Positions 5,248-12,590 of a stretch of 14,343 nucleotides of DNA are shown here, one piece after another (within the stretch, counting starts at the first letter, position 1; each line of letters starts with the position of its first letter). Both the position numbers and the translations under genes were made by a program. The DNA comes from Candidatus Zymogenus sp. Lineage in GTDB: Bacteria; Desulfobacterota; Zymogenia; Zymogenales; Zymogenaceae. The notes beneath the pieces were generated by a model. That model was not told where the DNA came from, ran no database searches, and was given only the letters and a program-made list of their open reading frames with translations. The stretch lies in assembly GCA_030613285.1 (NCBI GenBank), contig JAUWME010000015.1:1-14343 (forward strand), in the 5' to 3' direction.

Positions 5248-6327
5248 ATGAAGAAAATTCGCACTATTTATATAGTGGCAACCGCCGTACTGCTCACAAC
5301 TGTTTTACTGACCTTTGGCTGTTTTCACTCCACCCCCGGCTCTGGAGAAAGCTCCATTGGGCTTATGGTGCTGTGGAAGTTTAAGACAAAAGGCCCCATC
5401 AACTCATCTCCGACGATATCGGGAAATGTAATCTATTTTGGCAGCGATGACGGTCGACTCTACGCTGCTGATCTGAAAACGGGCAGAGAATTGTGGCGCT
5501 ACATGTCCGGGGACAGGATTCGATCTGGCCCCACGGTATCAAAAGACAAGGTCTTTGTGGGCAGTGACGATAATAGCCTTTATGCCATCGAGGCGTTAAG
5601 CGGAAAGATTGCGTGGCGTTTCGAGACGGAAGGACAGGTAAAATCGACTCCGACAGTTTGGGGGGGGGCGGTTTTTTTTGGCAGCAGCGACAAAAATCTT
5701 TATGCAGTTGATTCCAAGTTGGGAGAAGAGATTTGGCGCCTAAATATTGGCAGCGGTGTTGTTTCAGACCCAAAGATCAATATGGGTGTAGTTTACGTCG
5801 GGAGCGCAAAAGGAGAACTTCTTGCCATTGACGGCGGTACAAAAAAAATATCCTGGAGATTTAAGGCGGGAAGGAAAGGCGTATCGTCTCCCATCATTGC
5901 CGGTGGCAGGTTTGATCAATCAATCTACTTTGGAACGGAAAACGGGTATCTCTATGCTTTAAATGCCCGAAGTGGCAAGAAACGCTGGCAGTTCAATGTG
6001 GGGGAAAAAGTGATGTCTCAACCGTGTGTGGTGGATGGCATCGTTTACGTTGGCGGCAGCAACGGAAAGCTCTTTGCCATCAAAGAGAGAAACGGAAGGG
6101 AGATTTGGCAATATAAAATTCCGGGGAAGATATTGGCATCGCCCGTGGTCAAAGATGGACTCGTTTATATTGGAAGCTCTGAAGGAAGCCTCGTTGCCCT
6201 GGAGGCCCTGACGGGAAAAGAGATATGGCGATACAGGACGGGGGGATACATTAACACCACACCCGTGGTCAAAGACAGGGTGATCTACTTTGGCAGCGGG
6301 GACGGCTATCTTTATGCAGTGAAGTAA
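5248..6327 (+). CDS. Exported PQQ-type beta-propeller repeat protein
   Basis: A 359-residue protein with an N-terminal export signal (MKKIR, a hydrophobic core to about 24, then Cys25). LTFGC resembles a lipobox but has Thr at -3, so lipid attachment is uncertain. The mature part is eight PQQ-like repeats. The marker Trp occurs at 43, 83, 123, 163, 203, 247, 287 and 327, an exact 40-residue period apart from four extra residues in blade 5. Each repeat has the pattern W+F..G.+.SSP....+ V+FGS.DG.LYA++..TG. The whole should close into an eight-bladed propeller, as in BamB and PQQ dehydrogenases. No dehydrogenase catalytic domain is present, so a scaffold or binding role is more likely than enzymatic activity. 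An in-frame ATG at 5209 would add 13 residues before the signal peptide; I prefer 5248. Nine G (5660-5668) and eight T (5672-5679) lie within the third blade. Confidence 0.82.
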   Translation: MKKIRTIYIVATAVLLTTVLLTFGCFHSTPGSGESSIGLMVLWKFKTKGPINSSPTISGNVIYFGSDDGRLYAADLKTGRELWRYMSGDRIRSGPTVSKDKVFVGSDDNSLYAIEALSGKIAWRFETEGQVKSTPTVWGGAVFFGSSDKNLYAVDSKLGEEIWRLNIGSGVVSDPKINMGVVYVGSAKGELLAIDGGTKKISWRFKAGRKGVSSPIIAGGRFDQSIYFGTENGYLYALNARSGKKRWQFNVGEKVMSQPCVVDGIVYVGGSNGKLFAIKERNGREIWQYKIPGKILASPVVKDGLVYIGSSEGSLVALEALTGKEIWRYRTGGYINTTPVVKDRVIYFGSGDGYLYAVK

Positions 6328-6357
6328 CGAGGTTATGGTAAGTTGATATAGTAGAGC

Positions 6358-6474
6358 GGGTATCCTGCCAGTTTGTAAAGTTTGGAAGTATGTTCTACAT
6401 AATAAAGTTTGATTCCCACCAGATGGGTGGCACCGACAAGCTCTTGTTTGTCGGCAGGATTTTTCATTTTTTTT
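6358..6474 (+). ncRNA. Candidate structured small RNA or leader between the propeller gene and radA
   Basis: ATCCTGCC (6362-6369) is the exact reverse complement of GGCAGGAT (6453-6460), closing a ~100-nt domain. Inside are three hairpins: TATGT/ACATA (6389-6393/6397-6401), CCACC/GGTGG (6416-6420/6426-6430) and CCGACAA/TTGTCGG (6433-6439/6448-6454). The last shares two G with the outer stem, so it either stacks on a 6-bp version of that stem or competes with it. T-tracts (6460-6464, 6467-6474) follow directly. A TATAGT box at 6347-6352 would start transcription near 6358-6360, just before the outer stem, but its -35 match is poor. It matches no RNA family I recognise. It may instead simply be the terminator of the propeller gene. 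Confidence 0.35.
6433..6474 (+). terminator. Intrinsic terminator hairpin upstream of radA
   Basis: CCGACAA (6433-6439) and TTGTCGG (6448-6454) form a perfect 7-bp stem with an 8-nt loop. CAGGA and two T-runs of five and eight follow. It would end transcription of the propeller gene or of the candidate small RNA before radA. Confidence 0.55.
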
Positions 6475-6514
6475 AAACACCATTCAGTTACCTAAAACTT
6501 AGAAGAAATAATAA

Positions 6515-7930
6515 ATGGCGAAAATAGTTAAGAAAAAAAAGGTAGGTTTCGTCTGTCAATCTTGCGGGCACGTGCTGCCAAAGTGGTCGGGGATGTGCCC
6601 AGCCTGCAATGAGTGGAACAGCATCGTTGAAGAGATTGTTTCCACAAAACCCAGAGTGTTTTCTCCCGTGGGTGCAGCGCCGGCAAATTCCATAACTGGC
6701 GCGGAAAAACCAATTCGTCTATCCAATGTTGACACCGGGGATGTAATCAGGTTTGATGTTGGGATTGGAGAGCTTAATGGTGTACTTGGTGGTGGGCTTG
6801 TTCGGGGTTCGGTGGTGCTTGTTGGCGGCGACCCCGGAGTTGGAAAAACCACGCTCCTTATGCAGACACTTTCAAATCTATCAGAAAAAGGTGTTGGCGT
6901 ACTTTACATCACCGGAGAGGAATCCGCGGCCCAGCTAAAGATGAGGGGGGAGCGACTTGGAATTAATGAAGAAAAATTTTTGGTCTTGTTCTCCACAAAT
7001 CTTGAAGAGATATTAGATGCGGTGAGGGGGACACTCCCGAAAGTTGTGGTCATTGACTCGATCCAGACAACCTCCACCGACCTTGTTGAATCGACCCCCG
7101 GAAGCGTAAGCCAGCTGAGGGCCGTGGCCCACGAGCTGACCTCCCTTGCAAAACAGGATGGGATTGCCATAATCCTTGTGGGGCATATTACAAAGGATGG
7201 TTCCATTGCAGGCCCAAAGCTGCTGGAACATCTGGTGGATACTGTACTCTATTTTGAAGGGGGCGCTGAGTATCCCTACAGGATTCTTAAAGCCCACAAA
7301 AACCGCTTTGGCCCAACCGACGAGGTGGGGGTCTTTGAAATGGGGGAAAGCGGCCTTACTGAAGTTATCGATCCCACGGGTTTTTTTCTGTCGGAAAGAT
7401 TAGAGTCTGAACCCGGCTCTGCCGTAACCGCAACCCTTGAGGGGACAAGGACACTTCTTGTGGAGATTCAATCTCTCGTGGTGGCAAGCCCCCTGGCCGT
7501 TCCCAGAAGGACATCGATGGGGATAGATTACAACAGGGTGAATATAATTGCTGCAATTATCGAAAAGAAGGGGGGGATTGAGCTTTCCCACCACGACATC
7601 TTCGTCAACGTGGCGGGAGGGATAAAGGTTAATGAACCCGCATTAGATGCTGCGTTGGCTGCATCCATGATCTCAAGCTATCTTGATATTCCGATTCCGG
7701 GGGATCTCATTTTGTTTGGTGAGGTGGGGCTTTCCGGCGAAGTAAGAGGTGTCTCCCAGGGAGACAAGAGAGTTGCCGAAGCAAAAAAGTTGGGGTTTAA
7801 TCGGGCGGTGGTTCCAAAAAGAAATGCCGATGAGCCGGCGATGCCCAAGGGCATTGAGGTCATCGGGGTAAAAAATATCATTGGGCTTATTAGCAGCCTG
7901 TTTGGAGAGGGGCGAGGCGGGAAGAAATAG
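6515..7930 (+). CDS. radA: DNA repair protein RadA (Sms)
   Basis: A 471-residue protein of normal family length (E. coli 460). It is a RecA-related ATPase that promotes branch migration during recombinational repair. Domains in order: a C4 zinc finger (Cys14, Cys17, Cys28, Cys31; pattern CxxC-N10-CxxC with WSGMCPAC), a RecA-like core with Walker A GGDPGVGKTT (104-113) and Walker B VVVIDS (177-182), the RadA-specific KNRFG motif (262-266), and a C-terminal Lon-protease-like domain from about residue 300 (SMGIDYNRVNIIAAIIEKK, FVNVAGGIKVNEPALDAALAASMIS, GEVGLSGEVRGV). The ATG is preceded by only a weak purine-rich GAAGAAA. The upstream terminator suggests its own transcription unit. It is convergent with the crotonase gene across 205 bp. 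All diagnostic motifs are intact. Confidence 0.97.
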   Translation: MAKIVKKKKVGFVCQSCGHVLPKWSGMCPACNEWNSIVEEIVSTKPRVFSPVGAAPANSITGAEKPIRLSNVDTGDVIRFDVGIGELNGVLGGGLVRGSVVLVGGDPGVGKTTLLMQTLSNLSEKGVGVLYITGEESAAQLKMRGERLGINEEKFLVLFSTNLEEILDAVRGTLPKVVVIDSIQTTSTDLVESTPGSVSQLRAVAHELTSLAKQDGIAIILVGHITKDGSIAGPKLLEHLVDTVLYFEGGAEYPYRILKAHKNRFGPTDEVGVFEMGESGLTEVIDPTGFFLSERLESEPGSAVTATLEGTRTLLVEIQSLVVASPLAVPRRTSMGIDYNRVNIIAAIIEKKGGIELSHHDIFVNVAGGIKVNEPALDAALAASMISSYLDIPIPGDLILFGEVGLSGEVRGVSQGDKRVAEAKKLGFNRAVVPKRNADEPAMPKGIEVIGVKNIIGLISSLFGEGRGGKK

Positions 7931-8135
7931 TAATGGTTTTTTAAAAATCCTTTATTGTGGGCCGTTTAAATCCCCAACCTGTCATTACAAATACTTCGTG
8001 GAGTGCAAAGAAACCTCCTTCTGCCCACAAAATCTAATTACCCTTTACCACTCTCTGGCATAGACTGCTCTCTATACTATTACTCCTTTATCCTTCAACT
8101 ATTCAGAAAAAGCTGTCTAATCATCATCCAGAACC
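7931..8135. other. Convergent intergenic gap, no gene seen
   Basis: The 205 bp between radA and the crotonase gene show no coding frame with support. GGTTTTTTAAAAATCC shortly after the radA stop can form an A/T hairpin that might terminate in either direction. TTGTGGGC (7955-7962) and GCCCACAA (8023-8030) are a perfect 8-bp inverted repeat 60 bp apart. Neither is compelling. Confidence 0.4.
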
Positions 8136-8903
8136 TTAACTGCTTTTCCGCCCGCTCCGATCCTTAAAAGACCGCATTCTGTGGAGTCTCTCCTCGGTCT
8201 TGAAAAGCTCCAAAGAGCCTTCCCGTTCTCTGCTTGTAGCCTCGTCATATTCCATCCCCATGATGCCGGTGAAACGAACCTTGATATTTTTCAAGGCTTC
8301 AGATGGTTTTTCGAGGAGTCTTTTTGCAATCTTCTGCGACTCTTTTAGAGCCTCCCCCTTTCCAACCACCTTGGAAATCAATCCCCAATCGGCAACTTCT
8401 TTGGCCGAAAAGATATCTCCCGTTAATGCCATAAACTTGGCCTTGTTCATTCCCGTATGACGCCACACCCTGACAATCCCCGGCATGAAAGAAAAATTGA
8501 CCTCCGGCTGGCCAAAACGCGCCTCCTTTGAAGAGACGAGAATGTCGCAAGAAAGGGCAGTGTCCAGCCCAACACCGAGGCAATATCCTTCCACCGCTGC
8601 GATGGTAATTTTCCTCGATTTGTAAGTGGTTTCCAACATCTTGGAGAGCGCCCTTAAAAGCCTGAGGCCTTCCTCCTCCTCCACCTCAGCCATGTCGATG
8701 ACATCAAGGCCAGATGAGAAATTACCCCCAGCGCCTGTAATGATAACTACCCTAACCTCTTTCATCCCTGCCAGTTTGTCCACAAGTCTTGTGGACTCAT
8801 CGATGATAATCCGGCCAAATGCATTTAATCGATGGGGTCGGTTTAGAGTCACCACAGCAAGCCCATCTTTGACATCAACCGTTATCTCCTTAAAACTATT
8901 CAT
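8136..8903 (-). CDS. Enoyl-CoA hydratase/isomerase (crotonase) family protein
   Basis: A 255-residue cytoplasmic crotonase-fold protein, the usual length for a single-domain member. Family landmarks are NRPHRLNAF (21-29), the oxyanion-hole segment GAGGNFSSGLDVIDM (57-71) and the active-site stretch GYCLGVGLDTALSCDILVSSKEARFGQPEV (106-135). In rat enoyl-CoA hydratase the two catalytic acids are Glu144 and Glu164. Here the first is Asp114 and the second is kept as Glu134. Dienoyl-CoA isomerases also carry Asp at the first position, but their third acidic residue, eight positions after the second, is Gly142 here. The reaction therefore cannot be assigned from sequence. GGGGGG lies 4 nt before the ATG. 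It follows the RDD gene on the same strand after 74 bp, as the likely last gene of the cyclase-rsmE cluster. Confidence 0.85.
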   Translation of the reverse strand: MNSFKEITVDVKDGLAVVTLNRPHRLNAFGRIIIDESTRLVDKLAGMKEVRVVIITGAGGNFSSGLDVIDMAEVEEEEGLRLLRALSKMLETTYKSRKITIAAVEGYCLGVGLDTALSCDILVSSKEARFGQPEVNFSFMPGIVRVWRHTGMNKAKFMALTGDIFSAKEVADWGLISKVVGKGEALKESQKIAKRLLEKPSEALKNIKVRFTGIMGMEYDEATSREREGSLELFKTEERLHRMRSFKDRSGRKSS

Positions 8904-8977
8904 GTTGCCCCCCGTATTATTTTACAAGTGAAGAATTTTCTATTAATTATCCATCTTAATAAAATTGCCAGCGGTCA

Positions 8978-9640
8978 TTACAGCTTTATTACAACAGTGT
9001 CCGCAATCATATCGTGCCACCCTTGGCGTTCATTGTCAACAATTACCCAAAAAAACCCAAAGCAGAGAAGAACAAATGAAATAATATAGCCAAAAAACCT
9101 CAACGTGGAAATAAGGGGGCCAATTCTCCTGCCGTCTGACCTAACCACCTGAATGCCCAATATCATTTTCCCAATGGTCTGCCCGAAGACCATGTGCATG
9201 ATGATAAAATAGAGGGGTGGGATTGCAACGATTATCCCCAACGTTGTTTTGATGTATGGAATAGCCTGTCTAACAATCTCGATTCCCTTGCTGCTCAAGA
9301 CCATCTCCACAATTGCTGTGTTTTTGCCAATAAATAGCGCCGTACCCGAAATCAAAGCGCCAATGAACATCACAAGAAAAAAAATATCAAAACACATTGC
9401 GAAGGACCTGCTGATAAAACCCGCCCTCTTAAAATCGTTAATATCTTTTTTTAGCCTAACCAATCCGTCTCTGGCAGATAAGATGGTCCCTTTTTTCCTA
9501 CTTTTGGGGCCGGGCAAAAACGTCCTTGAATTCACAGGTCCCTCGACCTCTTGCCCTTCCCCCGGTTTAAAGGTGTGACCGCACCTTATACAGCTCAGGG
9601 TATCGGTTCTGTTTACAAAACTGCACTGGGGACACTTCAT
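8978..9640 (-). CDS. RDD-family membrane protein with N-terminal zinc ribbon
   Basis: A 220-residue protein. It begins with a zinc ribbon (Cys3, Cys6, Cys17, Cys20), followed by a Pro/Gly-rich linker and a charged helix (about 55-78). An RDD domain follows, with three hydrophobic segments (about 82-106, 132-151, 172-201). The family-naming residues appear as Arg79, Asp85 and the HD pair at 209-210 in RQGWHDMIADT. The QTIGKMILGIQVVRSDG tract (154-170) is also typical. RDD proteins are poorly characterised; some relatives have been linked to ion or small-molecule transport. I chose ATG 9640 because it overlaps the rsmE stop as ATGA; the in-frame ATG at 9661 lacks a ribosome-binding site. Confidence 0.85.
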   Translation of the reverse strand: MKCPQCSFVNRTDTLSCIRCGHTFKPGEGQEVEGPVNSRTFLPGPKSRKKGTILSARDGLVRLKKDINDFKRAGFISRSFAMCFDIFFLVMFIGALISGTALFIGKNTAIVEMVLSSKGIEIVRQAIPYIKTTLGIIVAIPPLYFIIMHMVFGQTIGKMILGIQVVRSDGRRIGPLISTLRFFGYIISFVLLCFGFFWVIVDNERQGWHDMIADTVVIKL

Positions 9641-10368
9641 ATTTCTTTCAAATCCCCCCATTTATACTGTATGATTGCAACCGCAACACCGGGGGCGGTT
9701 TCCGCACGAAGGATCCTCCCCCCCAGTCCAACCACACAAAAGCCGGTATTTTTTGCAAGCCCAATCTCTTCATCAGAAAATCCCCCTTCAGGGCCTGTAA
9801 ATAAACTGACAACATGGTCAAACGGCTTCCCCGTTATCTCCTCTTTTGGAAACCCTCCTCTCTCCTCTTCAAAGAATATCATCTTTTTCCCTTCGGCATG
9901 GGAGACTGCAGCCGAGAAACTTACGTGGGGAAAAACCACCGGAATTACAGTTCGCATAGATAATCTCGACTGCTCCTTTGATATTTTTTTCAGCCGTAAA
10001 AGCCTTTCGTCGCCAATCTTTGTAGGAACCGTCCTCGAAGATACAAAGGGGGTGATGGAGGCGACCCCAAGCTCCACAGCGTCGGTAACAACCCGCTCCA
10101 TTTTTTTCCCTTTTAAGAGACCCACATAAAGGTGAATGGAAAGGGGTGATTGCTCACTAATGTCGAGTTTCTTGAGAATCTCAAGTTCGACACCATTTGC
10201 AAGGATATTACAGATTGCTGCCGAAAACTCGTTTCCATCATCATCCACCACTTTCACATTTCCCCCAAGGCCAAACCGCAAAACATTCAGGAGATAATGC
10301 CGCTCTTGTTTTGCAACTCTTACCTTTTGACCTTCCTTCAAACTTCCAAGGATAAAAAGCCTCGTCAT
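9637..10368 (-). CDS. rsmE: 16S rRNA m3U1498 methyltransferase RsmE
   Basis: A 243-residue SPOUT-class methyltransferase that uses S-adenosylmethionine to methylate N3 of U1498 in 16S rRNA of the small subunit. An N-terminal PUA-like domain (about 1-70, including RHYLLNVLRFGLGG) is followed by the knotted catalytic domain. Diagnostic segments are LLKGKKMERVVTDAVELGV (84-102), KEQSRLSM (131-138), FTGPEGGFSDEEI (190-202) and LGGRILRAETAPGVA (215-229), the last two forming the cofactor-binding knot. The ATG follows directly after the cyclase stop codon (TAGATG), and the stop overlaps the RDD start, so translation is probably coupled on both sides. GGGACGG upstream can serve as the ribosome-binding site. 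Confidence 0.95.
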   Translation of the reverse strand: MTRLFILGSLKEGQKVRVAKQERHYLLNVLRFGLGGNVKVVDDDGNEFSAAICNILANGVELEILKKLDISEQSPLSIHLYVGLLKGKKMERVVTDAVELGVASITPFVSSRTVPTKIGDERLLRLKKISKEQSRLSMRTVIPVVFPHVSFSAAVSHAEGKKMIFFEEERGGFPKEEITGKPFDHVVSLFTGPEGGFSDEEIGLAKNTGFCVVGLGGRILRAETAPGVAVAIIQYKWGDLKEI

Positions 10369-12375
10369 CTATTCAACCGTCCCTTTGCTTTTATTGCTGC
10401 TATTTTTAATATCAATAAGCTCGTAAATCCTCACCGGCTTTTCTTTTCCCTTTACTGTTACGTTCCCAATATCCCTGACTTTTAGGTTCCGGGTTTTTTC
10501 ATATGTATATTCACTGATGATTATGGTCGTTTTGAACTCCTTGTTCAATCCCTCCAGACGAGACGCCAGATTGACATGATCGCCAATGACGGTATAGTCC
10601 ATCCTGAGGTCAGAGCCGATATTTCCCACCACGACCTCGCCCGTGTTGATCCCCACTCCAATCTTCATGGCGGGTATCCCCTCTTTTGCAAATTCGACGT
10701 TCAATTTATTTAATTTTTCGATCATGGAAAAAGCGCAAAGACTCGCATTGGTTGCATGATCGGGGTCATCCACCGGGGCACCAAAAAATGCCATAATGGC
10801 ATCTCCGATATATTTGTCCAGCGTCCCGCCATAGTGAAACACCACCTCGACCATCGCACCCAGATATCGATTCAAACGTCTCACAACCTCTTCCGGGGGA
10901 AGGTTCTCGCTCATCGAGGTAAAACCGCGGATATCCGAAAAGAGTATAGATACCTCCTTTCTTTCGCCAATATCCACCTTTAACTCGTCAAGACTTTTGC
11001 TTATTTCATCCGCCACCTGAGGGGAGACATACTTTGAAAAAGCGGTTTTAAATCTACTTTTTGCTCTCCCTACAGTCACGTAGTTTATCACAAGAGAAGC
11101 GACAAAAGAGAAAAAGATTGCCCCCGACGGAGCCAGATAGTCCACCATTATCCTTTCGATTTTAAAGAGAAGCGCCACGACTGCAGTAAAGACAATAAAT
11201 ATTGCGAGAAAAGAAATTATCCCTTTTGTGGCGCTCCCGACCCGAAGAGAGATGGACGCCATCAAAGTGGCAAGCAAAAAAATCAGGACGGCAATTGCTC
11301 CGCTGGAGATGTGCTTTACGTGGGAGTTGTTGACAATATTGTCGATGACCGTGGCGTTGAGCTCCACCCCAGGATAGACCGGAGAAAAAGGCGTTGCCCT
11401 TAGATCGTAAAGGGCGATTGCCGTTACGCCAACAAGAACCGCTTTTCCAGAAAACTCTTCAGGGGAGATAGTGGGCGTTTTCCCGTTGTGAATCGCCAAA
11501 ATAGATTCGAGGATATCCCCGATTTGGTAATATTTATAGGTCTTGTATGGGCCGTGCCAATTTATAGACATCCTGCCGTCTTCAAGAAGCGGGATGCTTA
11601 TTTCCCCAACTGTGAGTATTCGATCTTTTCCAATCTTAATTGTTTCTTTTGCTGGGTCAATTCCAATAATCTTCATGGCAGACAAAAAGGCCAATGATGG
11701 ATAATAGTCTCCATTGTATTTGAATATGGGATACGTCCCTCTGGAAGGGCCGTCCGAGTCGGCAACAAAATTTGTTGCCCCAACACCCGATGATGATGTC
11801 AAAAGTCCAAGGTAGGGAAGTGTGACCGACAAATAGTCCGCAAATTCAATATCGCTGTTGTTGAGAACTTTTAACGAATTTTTCTCTTTAAGGTTCAATC
11901 CTCTTATCATCGAATCATAGTCTTGGGAGTTTCCTGGGGGGTCGGGTCTAAAAACCATTGACGCAATGACGTTTCCCGCTTTTAGGGACGCTTCGGCAAA
12001 AGCTGTGTCCGAGGCGGGATTTTCTATGTCCGGCTCCGGAAAAATGATGTCGAATATAACGGTCTTTGCATTGCCAACTTTCAAATAGTCCACAATAACC
12101 CCAAATATCTCCCTGGGCCAGGGCCAAGTCCCAAGGTTGTTCCTATAGAAGGTAATGCTCTGTTCATCCACTACGATGATGACTATGTTAGGGTCTCGAC
12201 TCTCCTTGTCTGAAAACAACCTGAAGCGGATGTCGCCGGTCTTGTTTTCAAAGGTTGTAAGCAGACCCGAAAAGTAGAGGAGAAAAATAAAGAGGGAGAC
12301 GGACAAACCTGTAGCAATGCTAATGAGGGTTTTGTAAAGAGAGGGGTGATTCTTCTTAAGTTTTTTCATATACAT
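10369..12375 (-). CDS. CHASE2-domain membrane adenylate cyclase (class III)
   Basis: A 668-residue sensor enzyme that makes cAMP from ATP in response to a signal outside the inner membrane. Order: one N-terminal membrane segment (about 16-40), a large CHASE2 sensor domain (about 43-355, including VFDIIFPEPD and PGVELNATVIDNI), three membrane segments (about 358-378, 385-405, 412-433), then a cytoplasmic class III cyclase domain (about 470-655). Catalytic residues are intact: metal-binding Asp481 (FSDIRGFT) and Asp525 (KYIGDAIMAF), Lys521 and Asp593 (the adenine-specifying pair), and Asn602 and Arg606 (NLASR). The Lys/Asp pair favours ATP over GTP. The start is uncertain: ATG 12375 or 12369, with no clear ribosome-binding site. 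An upstream ATG at 12483 would add 36 residues overlapping the opposite promoter and is unlikely. It is the first gene of the minus-strand cluster. Confidence 0.92.
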   Translation of the reverse strand: MYMKKLKKNHPSLYKTLISIATGLSVSLFIFLLYFSGLLTTFENKTGDIRFRLFSDKESRDPNIVIIVVDEQSITFYRNNLGTWPWPREIFGVIVDYLKVGNAKTVIFDIIFPEPDIENPASDTAFAEASLKAGNVIASMVFRPDPPGNSQDYDSMIRGLNLKEKNSLKVLNNSDIEFADYLSVTLPYLGLLTSSSGVGATNFVADSDGPSRGTYPIFKYNGDYYPSLAFLSAMKIIGIDPAKETIKIGKDRILTVGEISIPLLEDGRMSINWHGPYKTYKYYQIGDILESILAIHNGKTPTISPEEFSGKAVLVGVTAIALYDLRATPFSPVYPGVELNATVIDNIVNNSHVKHISSGAIAVLIFLLATLMASISLRVGSATKGIISFLAIFIVFTAVVALLFKIERIMVDYLAPSGAIFFSFVASLVINYVTVGRAKSRFKTAFSKYVSPQVADEISKSLDELKVDIGERKEVSILFSDIRGFTSMSENLPPEEVVRRLNRYLGAMVEVVFHYGGTLDKYIGDAIMAFFGAPVDDPDHATNASLCAFSMIEKLNKLNVEFAKEGIPAMKIGVGINTGEVVVGNIGSDLRMDYTVIGDHVNLASRLEGLNKEFKTTIIISEYTYEKTRNLKVRDIGNVTVKGKEKPVRIYELIDIKNSSNKSKGTVE

Positions 12376-12454
12376 ATTATTATCAATAAAACGTGAAAGT
12401 GGCAATACTTTTTCTTGTTTAAAGCAGCAAATTATTATTAAAAACATCTGCCAG

Positions 12455-12463
12455 TGTGGATAA
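12455..12463 (-). promoter_or_regulatory. Isolated perfect DnaA box
   Basis: TGTGGATAA on the plus strand is TTATCCACA on the minus strand, the canonical DnaA 9-mer. It lies 9 bp upstream of the -35 box of the glycosyltransferase promoter, in the divergent gap shared with the cyclase. By chance a given 9-mer is expected about 0.1 times on both strands of a window this size, and this is the second exact copy. Function is inferred. Confidence 0.45.
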
Positions 12464-12471
12464 GGGAGTTC

Positions 12472-12500
12472 TTGACACAACAATCGAGATGACGTATATT
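12472..12500 (+). promoter_or_regulatory. Strong sigma70-type promoter for the glycosyltransferase
   Basis: TTGACA (12472-12477) matches the -35 consensus exactly. It is followed after an optimal 17-bp spacer by TATATT (12495-12500), five of six in the -10 consensus. Transcription would start about seven bases on, near 12507, leaving a leader of about 73 nt before the glycosyltransferase ATG. Confidence 0.65.
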
Positions 12501-12506
12501 AAACGG

Positions 12507-12590
12507 ATGAAAAAGGGTCTGGTAATTATTTTGAGAAAGAGAAGTCTCCGATTTAATGTGAAATATATAGAAGGTTGTTATGATAAATAA
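12507..12590 (+). CDS. Possible 27-codon leader ORF (leaderless)
   Basis: An ATG at 12507 coincides with the predicted transcription start and opens a 27-codon frame with a strongly basic product (MKKGLVIILRKRSLRFNVKY then IEGCYDK). The TAA at 12588-12590 is 11 nt inside the glycosyltransferase gene, in a different frame. No ribosome-binding site precedes it, so it could be translated only as a leaderless message. It could be a regulatory leader peptide or chance. Confidence 0.2.
   Translation: MKKGLVIILRKRSLRFNVKYIEGCYDK

Noticed and set aside
6364..6376. Shared 13-mer CCTGCCAGTTTGT at 6364-6376 and 8767-8779, and a similar string in the 959-998 unit
   Set aside because: The second copy is inside the crotonase coding region and one 13-mer coincidence is expected by chance in a window this long; flanks do not align.
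8781..8795. Perfect 7-bp inverted repeat CCACAAG-T-CTTGTGG
   Set aside because: It lies within the crotonase coding sequence and is explained by codons; there is no sign of a regulatory role.
12376..12483. 36-residue N-terminal extension of the adenylate cyclase from ATG 12483
   Set aside because: It would cover the -35 region and DnaA box of the divergent promoter, and the added residues lack a signal or a ribosome-binding site.
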